A stretch of 15,965 bases of DNA from CAZJYI01 sp964550025 (GTDB lineage: Bacteria > Verrucomicrobiota > Kiritimatiellia > UBA8416 > CAYOBW01). The notes below the pieces were generated by a model, which saw only the letters and a list, made by a program, of their open reading frames with translations, was not told where the DNA came from and did no database searches. Shown here piece by piece: positions 1 through 6,350 of this stretch. The position numbers and the translations under genes were made by a program. Every line of letters begins with the position of its first letter. Position 1 is the first letter of the stretch. Location: NCBI GenBank assembly GCA_964550025.1, contig CAZJYI010000217.1:1-15965 (forward strand), written 5' to 3'.

Positions 1-159
1 GTCTTCTTCCGTCTCAACAGACCGGATCAGTCCCTCCAAGGCCGAATCCAGCCGAATTCTGCGGCTATGGTGTTTGATGTACAGCAGATACCTGCGACCT
101 CTTCTCTCCCTGTGGTTTTGTGCATTTTGTGACTTTTGTGGCCATTCAACAGCCTTCAT
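1..159 (-). CDS. Possible 5' part of an unknown ORF running off the left edge
   Basis: On the - strand an open frame starts at ATG 159-157 and stays open to the window start (53 codons), so its end is not visible. The first ~20 residues are encoded by A-rich sequence that looks like a dispersed non-coding motif (a GAATGGCCACAAAAG-type string at 131-150). The later part, around residues 30-53, is charged and includes LDSALEGLIRSVETEED, which could be protein-like. There is no ribosome binding site before the ATG. I recognise no family. It may be a real small gene or only a chance open frame. Confidence 0.15.
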   Translation of the reverse strand, partial: MKAVEWPQKSQNAQNHRERRGRRYLLYIKHHSRRIRLDSALEGLIRSVETEED

Positions 160-332
160 TCAGGGTCAGAATCGTGTCCCCCTTCAGCCAGCGTTGCGTT
201 CAGTTCAGGAGTGCAGGAACAGCTCGCCGGCCGCAATCCATTCACAGGCAACGGAGTTCTCCGCGAAGAGGCCTTTTGGGGTCGCGTCTGCCGAAAAAAG
301 TCAAAGATTTTGGTTGATTTGCGGGAACCAAT
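160..332. other. Leader region upstream of the BlaI-family gene, no gene seen
   Basis: Several short overlapping open frames occur here, but none has a ribosome binding site or a recognisable protein. I see no RNA gene. The only structured content lies at the right end, where a promoter-like sequence leads into the repressor operators. A divergent promoter for a gene to the left is possible but cannot be shown. Confidence 0.4.
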
Positions 333-342
333 CGATTACATT
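314..342 (+). promoter_or_regulatory. Candidate sigma70-type promoter of the BlaI/M56 operon
   Basis: TTGATT (314-319, 4/6 to the -35 consensus) is followed after 17 bp by TACATT (337-342, 4/6 to the -10 consensus). The -10 hexamer lies inside the first operator-like palindrome, the layout expected of a promoter repressed by its own product. The individual hexamers are weak, so the call rests on spacing and on overlap with the operator. Confidence 0.4.
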
Positions 343-368
343 TGTAGTCAACTCGATTACATATGAGG
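333..368 (+). promoter_or_regulatory. Two BlaI/MecI-type operator sites in tandem
   Basis: Site 1 at 333-347 contains TACATTTGTA (337-346), which matches the TACA-N2-TGTA core known from BlaI/MecI operators. Site 2 at 354-368 repeats the same 15-bp context (CGATTACATATGAGG) exactly 21 bp further on, about two helical turns, but its right half is TGAG rather than TGTA. The pair covers the candidate -10 and the ribosome binding region of the BlaI-family gene, so binding would repress the operon by autoregulation. The core match is seen directly; use by this repressor is inferred. Confidence 0.65.
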
Positions 369-380
369 CCTAGCATCTCT

Positions 381-833
381 ATGGACAGCAAACCAATGTC
401 GGACCAGCAGCAACAGAAAGACCTTTCGGCCGCCGAGTGGAAGGTCATGAAGATCGTGTGGGATCTCAAGAAGGGAATGGCCCGGGAGATATACACGATT
501 GCCGGCGAAGAGCGCGGCTGGTCGCCTCCCACCGTGAAGACGCTGCTGAAGAGGCTGGTCGACAAGGGCTATCTGAAGACCACGAAGGTGGGGAACGGTT
601 ACGTCTATCGGCCTGCCCGATCGGCCATTTCGATCCTGCGGAATGCCGCCAATACGCTGCTCGAAAACACGATCGAATCAGCCACGGCGCCCTTGCTGGC
701 TCATATGGTCGAATCATCCGCGTTGGATGAAGCCGACCTTGATGGATTGCAGCGGCTGATAGAAGAGAAGAAGAAATCGCTGGCCCGGCACAATGACGGA
801 AGCGCAGCGCGCTCGAAATCTCCCGAGGAGTGA
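381..833 (+). CDS. BlaI/MecI/CopY-family transcriptional repressor
   Basis: This 150-residue protein has the size and pattern of the BlaI/MecI family: an N-terminal winged helix (LSAAEWKVMKIVWD, then SPPTVKTLLKRLVDKGYL, then a wing with GYVYRP) followed by a C-terminal helical dimerisation segment. Family members bind TACA-N2-TGTA operators as dimers and are inactivated by proteolysis when the cognate M56 peptidase is activated. I chose ATG 381 because GAGG lies at 365-368. An in-frame ATG at 363 falls within the operator, and ATG 396 has no ribosome binding site. The M56 gene begins 6 nt after its stop, so the two are co-transcribed. The signal sensed is unknown, and nothing nearby is a beta-lactamase. 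Confidence 0.9.
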   Translation: MDSKPMSDQQQQKDLSAAEWKVMKIVWDLKKGMAREIYTIAGEERGWSPPTVKTLLKRLVDKGYLKTTKVGNGYVYRPARSAISILRNAANTLLENTIESATAPLLAHMVESSALDEADLDGLQRLIEEKKKSLARHNDGSAARSKSPEE

Positions 834-839
834 ATCGTC

Positions 840-2990
840 ATGTTCGACCAACTCATTGAACGCTGTAATCGGCTGTCCGAACCATGGAGTGCCTGGATGG
901 GGATATCGATACTCGAAACCACCTTGGTGCTGGTGATCCTCTCCGGCCTGTGGTTCGTCCTGAAGCGGCGATCCTCGCCCCAACTGGGAGCCCTGCTTTT
1001 TCTCCTGGTTCCCTTGCGATTGCTGATTCCCGTGGAAGTCCGTCTGCCCGGCCTGCCGACCGCGTGGCGTACCAGTGGCACCGAATCCGCCGCCGCCGTT
1101 CCGGCCGGCGATCACGGCCATTCACACCAGCCGATGCCACAAAACGGCGAGCTCACGCGTGGGTCTGTAGCCAATCCCTCCGCGGAGACTGTGCTCGCGA
1201 ACAGGCGGGCGACGCCACCGGCACAACCGACCAGTCGCCTGACCGTTTCGAGTTGGTTGATGTTGGGTTGGGGGTTTGGCGTACTGTTCCTCTTGGGTCG
1301 CTTCTGTGTCGCTCAGAGAAAGCTCGCGTCACTGCTGAACTGCGCCACTGAAACTGATTTGAAGGACTATTCCATCGACCTGGCCGAGCTGTGCCGCCGG
1401 ATGGGTGTGAGACGGATTCGCGTGCTGCAGTCAGGCTCCGTCCAATCACCGTCGGTGGCCGGGGTGTTTCGCCCCACCGTGATTCTCCCCGTCGGCGTTC
1501 TGGAGTCTCTCACCATCAGGCAGCGAGAGTGGATCCTGTTGCACGAGCTGGCTCACGTGCGACGGCACAATCTGATCATGAACTGTCTCCAGAGGATAGC
1601 CGCGATCCTGTATTTTCCGAATCCGGCGGTGTGGATTGCCAACAGGAACATCCATCGTCTCAGCGAGTATGCCTGCGACGATCTGGCTTCCTCGGCCGGC
1701 CGGGCTTCTCCGATCGAGGCGAGCGAGGCATTTCTGTCGGTGATGAAAAATGCCTCGATCAGGCCCCGGCCGATGCCTTCTTCCGCGATGGCACTCGGAA
1801 TGTCAAACTCCCGTTCGCAATCCGCCTTCTGCGCGAGAATGAACCGGCTGTTGAATGCAGAGCTGTCCGTTTCTCTCAGGTTCGGAGCAAGGTCGCTGAT
1901 GATTCTGCTGCTGACCGCGTGCATAGCCCTACCGCGTCTTCGCGGGATGCCGCCCGCCGACTCGGAGACTTCTGCCGCGGATATCACGGCGAAAGATGCT
2001 GGAGCTGCCGCCTCTGAACACGATGGAGGGGAAACAACTGCGCTGAAACCGGCTCGCCACGATTTTTCAGTCGTCGTCGCCGAACACGTCCTGCTGCTCG
2101 ACGGCGATTCGATCACGACCTGGGAGGTGCTCGACAACTACATTGAGGCCGTGCCGGATCCGCTCCGGCCGTATCCGCACTTCTACATCACACGGGGAGC
2201 CATGGCGGCCGAGAAGTACGAACCGGCAAAAGAGAAGATCTGGGACATCCGCCGCAAGTACAAACTGGCGGGGCACAGCGAAGGCAGTTTGTGGCCGCGA
2301 ACAGACTTCCGCTACGACCGCATCAGGACGGCGGACGACCTGAAACCCGATCCCGCCTTGCAGAAGTCGGGAACGATTCTGGCCGACGGCAAGCCGGTCA
2401 CGGGAGCGGAAGTTGTTTTGATCACGCCGGTAGACGACTCCATCTCCTATAAGACTTATCACATGGCGCTGATCGAGGGGCGCATTCGCAACCGACTGGA
2501 GCACGTGATGACGCTATCCGACGCACTTGGAACGTACACACTCTATCCGCCCCGGGACAGACCGTACTACGTCCTCGCGCTGCATCCGCAAGCGGGTTTC
2601 TCACTGGTAGCCGCCGAACGCGTTCGAACCGACCCGGACATCAGACTGAGCCCGTGGGGCGGAATCGTCACCTCGCTCGAGGATGCGAAGAACGAGCAGC
2701 ATGCCGATCTGAAGACAAAGATCGAGGCCTGCGAAGGCCGGCCGGAGATCTCCATCGACCAGTACTGGAGCGATCTGCAACGCAAGGAGAAGTCCCGAAC
2801 GTTCTCCTTCAAACATGTTCCGACGATCTACCGCACGTCCATTTCCCGCAGCTTTCCCAGTCCCGACGGCGGCTCGACGTCCTTGCCGGCGGCGACTGTG
2901 AGCCTGTTGCCGGGTGAAACGCGACGGATCGATTTCGGCGAAGTCACGAAGGAGCAGCTGGACTGGCTGAAGACGATCCGGGGTCTTTGA
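840..2990 (+). CDS. BlaR1-like M56-family membrane metallopeptidase with non-PBP C-terminal domain
   Basis: This 716-residue protein probably senses a signal across the membrane and triggers cleavage of the adjacent repressor. Predicted membrane segments lie near residues 24-40, 50-64, 136-156 and 352-366. The zinc-peptidase core shows HELAH at 235-239 and EYACDD at 276-281, which supplies the third ligand, as in M56/BlaR1 proteins. GAGGAG at 825-830, inside the repressor gene's 3' end, is its ribosome binding site. After the last membrane segment and a low-complexity linker (~370-405) the tail differs from BlaR1. Residues ~405-475 are of uncertain type (HVLLLDGDSITTWEVLD, perhaps ExbD-like), ~508-600 resemble a carboxypeptidase-regulatory-like beta domain (GTILADGKPVTGAEVVL), and the rest is unassigned. 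No penicillin-binding SxxK/SxN/KTG set is seen, so beta-lactam sensing is not supported. Confidence 0.88.
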   Translation: MFDQLIERCNRLSEPWSAWMGISILETTLVLVILSGLWFVLKRRSSPQLGALLFLLVPLRLLIPVEVRLPGLPTAWRTSGTESAAAVPAGDHGHSHQPMPQNGELTRGSVANPSAETVLANRRATPPAQPTSRLTVSSWLMLGWGFGVLFLLGRFCVAQRKLASLLNCATETDLKDYSIDLAELCRRMGVRRIRVLQSGSVQSPSVAGVFRPTVILPVGVLESLTIRQREWILLHELAHVRRHNLIMNCLQRIAAILYFPNPAVWIANRNIHRLSEYACDDLASSAGRASPIEASEAFLSVMKNASIRPRPMPSSAMALGMSNSRSQSAFCARMNRLLNAELSVSLRFGARSLMILLLTACIALPRLRGMPPADSETSAADITAKDAGAAASEHDGGETTALKPARHDFSVVVAEHVLLLDGDSITTWEVLDNYIEAVPDPLRPYPHFYITRGAMAAEKYEPAKEKIWDIRRKYKLAGHSEGSLWPRTDFRYDRIRTADDLKPDPALQKSGTILADGKPVTGAEVVLITPVDDSISYKTYHMALIEGRIRNRLEHVMTLSDALGTYTLYPPRDRPYYVLALHPQAGFSLVAAERVRTDPDIRLSPWGGIVTSLEDAKNEQHADLKTKIEACEGRPEISIDQYWSDLQRKEKSRTFSFKHVPTIYRTSISRSFPSPDGGSTSLPAATVSLLPGETRRIDFGEVTKEQLDWLKTIRGL

Positions 2991-3078
2991 GCCTCAAAAG
3001 AGCAGTTGAACCGCAAAGGAACGCAGAGGTCACCAACGACTTGTGTCACTACGCCCCTTCGTGGTAACTACGCTTTCC
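2991..3078 (+). other. Short intergenic segment with a dispersed-repeat-like motif
   Basis: The string TTGAACCGCAAAGGAACGCA (3006-3025) followed by CCCCTTCGTGGTAACTAC (3055-3072) resembles a short intergenic boilerplate that I recall from many bacterial genomes (GAACCGCAAAG...CTTCGTGG types). No terminator with a T-run is seen. The in-frame extension of the sulfatase upstream of ATG 3079 falls in this motif and is not considered coding. Confidence 0.35.
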
Positions 3079-5283
3079 ATGAAAGCATACATAGCCTCCA
3101 TCCTGTCCATTCTTGCCCTCGGTTCCCGGCTCTTCGCCTCGGATAAACCCAACATCCTCTGGATCACCAGCGAAGACAACAGCATCCAATGGGTCGGGTG
3201 CTACGGGGCCGAGAATTGCAAGACCCCGAACCTGGACCAGCTCGCACGGGAGGGATTCCGGTACACGCACTGCTTCGACAACGCGGCGGTGTGCGCGCCG
3301 ACCCGGTCGACCTGGATTACCGGGCTCTACGCGATCTCCATGGGCACGCAGCCCATGCGCAGCCGCTACGCGATCCCGCACGACCGGATTCCGTACTACC
3401 CGGACCAGTTGCGGAAGGCGGGGTATCACATCGGCAACGGGGGCAAGACCGACTACAACATCGGCAGCCGGCCCGACAACGATTGCTGGCAAGGCGGAGG
3501 GTCCTGGGAGAAGCGCCAGCCCGGCCAGCCGTTTTTCGTGATCAAGAATTTCGGGGACAGCCACGAAAGCCGCGCGTTTCCCAAGCAGCAGCCTCCTCGC
3601 AACGACCCGGCCAAGATGATCCTGCATCCCTACCATCCCGACCTGCCGGATATGCGGTTGACGTACGCGACCTACGCCGATGCCGTGGAGAACATGGACC
3701 AGAAGGTCGGGGTGCTGCTCCAGAAACTCAAAGACGACGGGCTGTACGAGGATACGATCGTGGTCTACTGCTCGGACCACGGCGGCGTGCTTCCGCGCAG
3801 CAAACGGTTCGTATACTCCAGCGGTACCCACTGTCCGCTGATCATCCGCATCCCGGAGAAATGGAAACATCTCTGGCCCGCCGAGAAGCCGGGCACGACC
3901 GTGGAACGCATCGTGAGTTTCGTGGACATGCCCAAGACCTGGCTGTCGCTCTGCGGCGCGGAGATTCCCGAGACCTACCAGGGCACCATCTTCCTGGGGC
4001 CGGATACCGAGCCGGCGCCCGCCTACCACTTGAGCTTCCGGGAGCGCGCCGACGAGTGCGCGGACACGGTGCGCGCGATGCGCGACGAGCGATACCTCTA
4101 CATCAAGAACTACATGCCCTGGGCCCCTAACGGGCAGCATCTGCGCTACATGTGGAACATGGCCGGGACCAGGGCCTGGGAGAAACACTTCCGCGAAGGG
4201 AAATGCGATGAGGTGACCGGCCGCTTCTTCCGCCCACGCGTCAGCGAGGAATTCTATGATGCGGAGAAGGACTTCCACAACATCCACAACCTGATCGACC
4301 AGCCGAAGCACGAGGCCAAGATAGCCGAGCTGCGGAAGGCCATGCGCGCGAAACAGCTCCAGCTGTTCGATTCGGGGCTCCTGCCCGAAGCCATGCGGCT
4401 GCGCCGCGCCGAGGCGCACAAACTGACCCTCTACGACATGGTGCGGGACCCCAGGCTCTACCCCCTGGAGAAGTACCTCGACCTGTCGGACCGGGTCCTG
4501 GCCCGCGATCCCGGCAACCTCGCCGACTTCGTGGCGATGCTGTCCGATTCGGATGAAGGGGTGCGGTATTGGGCGGTCTGCGGGTTGTTCCTGCTCGAGA
4601 AGCAGGCAGCGTCCGAGATCGAAACCCTGGTCAGAGCCCTGGAGGACGACGCCGACGAAGTCAAGATCATGGCTGCCTGGGCCCTTCACAAACTGGAGCG
4701 AATCGAGCAAGCCAAGGCCTGCCTGGATCGGCTGGGCAGCGGGGGCGTGAGTGACAAGAACCTGTACCAGTCCGTACGCAAGTGGATGGATCCGGAAGGG
4801 TACAAGGCGCCGGAGAGGAAACCGAAGCGGAATTCAAAGGGGGGGCCATGGGCCAGTCCGTCGAAAGCCAATATCCTGACCTGGGTGATTCTCGGTCCGT
4901 TCAAGGACAAGTCCGTGGAGGGAGCTGACATCTTCGCCCCGGCCCTGGCGCCCGACGCGAAATGGAAGCCGTTGAAGAAGGGCGTGGACATCGGCATGAT
5001 CGACCTGCACCCGGAGATGGGCAACCTCGATGATTGCAGCGCCTTTGTCCGGGTGACGGTAACGTCTCCCAGGGACCAGACGGTATCGCTTGAAATGAAA
5101 TGCGACGACATCGTGGTCGGGATGTTGAACGGCCGGCTCGTGAAGGGGCGCACGGCGGATTTGAAGAAGGGCGACAACACGCTCCTGCTCAAACTGGTCG
5201 ATCACAAGAAGGGGTGGAAGTTCTGGTGTCGGTTGGTTCAGGACGGCAAGCCCGTCAAAGGTGTGAAGTTCCTCGCTGAGTAG
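3079..5283 (+). CDS. Secreted type I sulfatase with HEAT-like and beta-sandwich C-terminal extensions
   Basis: This 734-residue protein is predicted to hydrolyse sulfate esters, most likely on polysaccharides, outside the cytoplasm. The chosen start gives a Sec signal peptide (MKAYIASILSILALGSRLFA); an in-frame ATG at 3043 would put 12 extra residues in front of it. The sulfatase signature CAPTR is at residues 72-76, where Cys72 would be converted to formylglycine. SEDN at 31-34 supplies metal ligands in the variant form common in planctomycete-type sulfatases, and SDHGG is at 232-236. The catalytic part ends near residue 450. Residues ~468-553 form HEAT-like helical pairs, a basic linker follows (~570-598), and ~600-734 look like a beta-sandwich carbohydrate-binding-type module (WVILGPF... 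DDIVVGMLNGRLV... LLLKLVDHKKGW). The substrate cannot be read from sequence. No formylglycine-generating enzyme or anSME is in the window. Confidence 0.92.
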   Translation: MKAYIASILSILALGSRLFASDKPNILWITSEDNSIQWVGCYGAENCKTPNLDQLAREGFRYTHCFDNAAVCAPTRSTWITGLYAISMGTQPMRSRYAIPHDRIPYYPDQLRKAGYHIGNGGKTDYNIGSRPDNDCWQGGGSWEKRQPGQPFFVIKNFGDSHESRAFPKQQPPRNDPAKMILHPYHPDLPDMRLTYATYADAVENMDQKVGVLLQKLKDDGLYEDTIVVYCSDHGGVLPRSKRFVYSSGTHCPLIIRIPEKWKHLWPAEKPGTTVERIVSFVDMPKTWLSLCGAEIPETYQGTIFLGPDTEPAPAYHLSFRERADECADTVRAMRDERYLYIKNYMPWAPNGQHLRYMWNMAGTRAWEKHFREGKCDEVTGRFFRPRVSEEFYDAEKDFHNIHNLIDQPKHEAKIAELRKAMRAKQLQLFDSGLLPEAMRLRRAEAHKLTLYDMVRDPRLYPLEKYLDLSDRVLARDPGNLADFVAMLSDSDEGVRYWAVCGLFLLEKQAASEIETLVRALEDDADEVKIMAAWALHKLERIEQAKACLDRLGSGGVSDKNLYQSVRKWMDPEGYKAPERKPKRNSKGGPWASPSKANILTWVILGPFKDKSVEGADIFAPALAPDAKWKPLKKGVDIGMIDLHPEMGNLDDCSAFVRVTVTSPRDQTVSLEMKCDDIVVGMLNGRLVKGRTADLKKGDNTLLLKLVDHKKGWKFWCRLVQDGKPVKGVKFLAE

Positions 5284-5806
5284 ATATGATGGAGCATTTG
5301 TCCATCAGGCACACAACTTCTGCGCGCTGGCGTCGACCACGATGCTGCTTCGTCACCAGGGGGTGAAGGTCTCTCAATTCGATGTGGCCCGGGCCCGGGA
5401 GGTCAACCGGTGGGGCCACGGTTCGCGCTGGGACGAAATGGTGACGGTTGCGGGCAAGCTCGGTCGCAAATGGAAGATCATGAGCTTCGCCAACACCGAG
5501 GAGGGATTCGCGGCGGCCAAGACAGCAACGACCAAGGAGTTGCGCTGCGGGCGCCCCCTCGTCATCGACATTCTTGAGGAGAAGGATTCACCCAGCGCCC
5601 ACTCGCTCCTGATCTGTGGTCACGACCCAAAGACCGGAGAGTTCCTGGCACGCAACCCCGCCCTGCCATTTCCCGGGTTCCAAGTGTTCCCGGAGCAACG
5701 CTTGAAGTTGATCTGGCGATCACGAGGGTTCATTCCGAACAACGCCGAACTGTTGCGCCCCATGATGCTGTCTGACACCGCCGGGGCGGCCAGGGCACAG
5801 GAGTAA
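5284..5806 (+). pseudogene. N-terminally truncated C39-like cysteine peptidase remnant
   Basis: The + frame ending at TAA 5804-5806 is open from 5267 and reads as a C39-type papain-fold domain. It has HQ then HNFCALASTTMLL (catalytic Cys codon 5321-5323, oxyanion Gln 5306-5308), His in SAHSLLICGHD (codon 5600-5602) and Asn in ARNPA (codon 5654-5656). The homology begins within a few codons of the sulfatase stop. The only ATG in frame (5342) lies downstream of the catalytic Cys, and there is no GTG or TTG start above it because a TGA sits at 5264-5266. The gene therefore appears to have lost its signal peptide and start by deletion at the sulfatase end. Translation from 5342 would give 154 residues without the nucleophile. 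An unusual start or a sequencing error upstream are the alternatives. Confidence 0.65.
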
Positions 5807-5848
5807 GGAACAACCAGACCTCAGGCCTTTTCGGATGGTCTCTGGTCC

Positions 5849-6074
5849 GGCACCCGTCCGCTCACCCGATCTCTTTCAGGTTGGTGGTGATTTTGCGCAG
5901 GCGGATGTTCTTGGGAGTGACCTCGACGAGCTCGTCTTCGTTGATGTAGGTAATGCAGTCTTCGAGGGTCATTTCAGTGACCGGGGTCAGGATGACGTTG
6001 TCGTCGGACCCGGCCGAGCGGATATTGGTGAGCTGTTTGCCTTTGGCGGGGTTGACGACGAGATCGTTGTCGCG
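5849..6074 (-). repeat. Left copy of a 226-bp perfect direct repeat (3' end of typA)
   Basis: These 226 bp are identical, base for base, to 7779-8004 (constant offset 1930). Similarity stops abruptly on both sides: C at 5848 versus A at 7778, and G at 6075 versus C at 8005. Of the repeat, 213 bp are the last 71 codons of typA (residues 529-598 and the stop) and 13 bp are sequence downstream of the typA stop. Confidence 0.97.
5862..6074 (-). pseudogene. typA 3'-end fragment (duplicated)
   Basis: This - strand fragment encodes the last 70 residues of TypA (from RDNDLVVNPAKGKQL through RKITTNLKEIG) plus the stop. It lacks a start and every functional domain except the extreme C-terminus. It is probably the remnant left when the segment to its right was inserted, and is not expected to be expressed as a useful protein. 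Confidence 0.9.
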
Positions 6075-6126
6075 GGCTAGTCGGGGTCACACCCAAAAAA
6101 CAAGATTCTGCTGAAAGACTCCATCG

Positions 6127-6234
6127 GTGGGGCGTCAGCCCTATGTCGGCTTCCGTACTCCTACACCCCGATCTCTAACCTCTGGCGGGGTGAGAGTTGC
6201 GTGCACGAGTAAGTGTACGAGTACGGCGGGCGGG
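6127..6234 (+). repeat. Dispersed palindromic repeat, copy A
   Basis: This 108-bp stretch aligns with 15273-15393 over its whole length, with one 12-bp gap in the left arm and scattered mismatches. Shared blocks include GGCTTCCGTACTC, TACACCCCGATCTCTA and AGTGTACGAGTACG. Its arms CGTACTCCTACAC (6154-6166) and GTGTACGAGTACG (6213-6225) form a 13-bp inverted repeat with one mismatch. This looks like a REP/BIME-type or small non-autonomous element, and it lies just inside the typA-bounded insertion. Confidence 0.75.
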
Positions 6235-6268
6235 TCACGTGTGAATGGGCCACAACCAGAAACAAGCC

Positions 6269-6296
6269 TTGCTTATGGCCGGTATAAATGTATTAT
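6269..6296 (+). promoter_or_regulatory. Weak candidate promoter for the ATPase gene
   Basis: TTGCTT (6269-6274) and TATTAT (6291-6296) are 16 bp apart in an AT-rich island that stands out from the GC-rich surroundings; TATAAA (6283-6288) is an alternative -10. The nearest downstream start with a ribosome binding site is ATG 6351. The -35 match is poor. Confidence 0.25.
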
Positions 6297-6350
6297 TACG
6301 GCTATAACGGCTTGCTCTTCACTGTTATGGCCGGGCTGGCAGGAGGCGTC

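Noticed and set aside
840..2990. Calling the M56 gene blaR1 with a beta-lactam-sensing role
   Set aside because: The penicillin-binding sensor motifs are absent and no beta-lactamase is linked, so only the family-level call is supported.
3049..4710. 553-residue open frame antisense to the sulfatase
   Set aside because: It lies entirely within a clearly coding gene, is His/Val/Arg-rich as expected for the mirror frame of GC-rich codons, and has no recognisable domain or ribosome binding site.
5813..5846. ACCAGA/TCTGGT inverted repeat after the C39 remnant as a terminator
   Set aside because: Only 6 bp plus a bulged 2-bp extension, a 22-nt loop and no T-run; could be chance.
6288..6350. Upstream start (ATG 6288 or 6327) of the ATPase
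   Set aside because: The extra residues (MYYYGYNGLLFT...) do not fit the family N-terminus, which begins close to FWGRE; AGGAGG at 6341-6346 points to ATG 6351.
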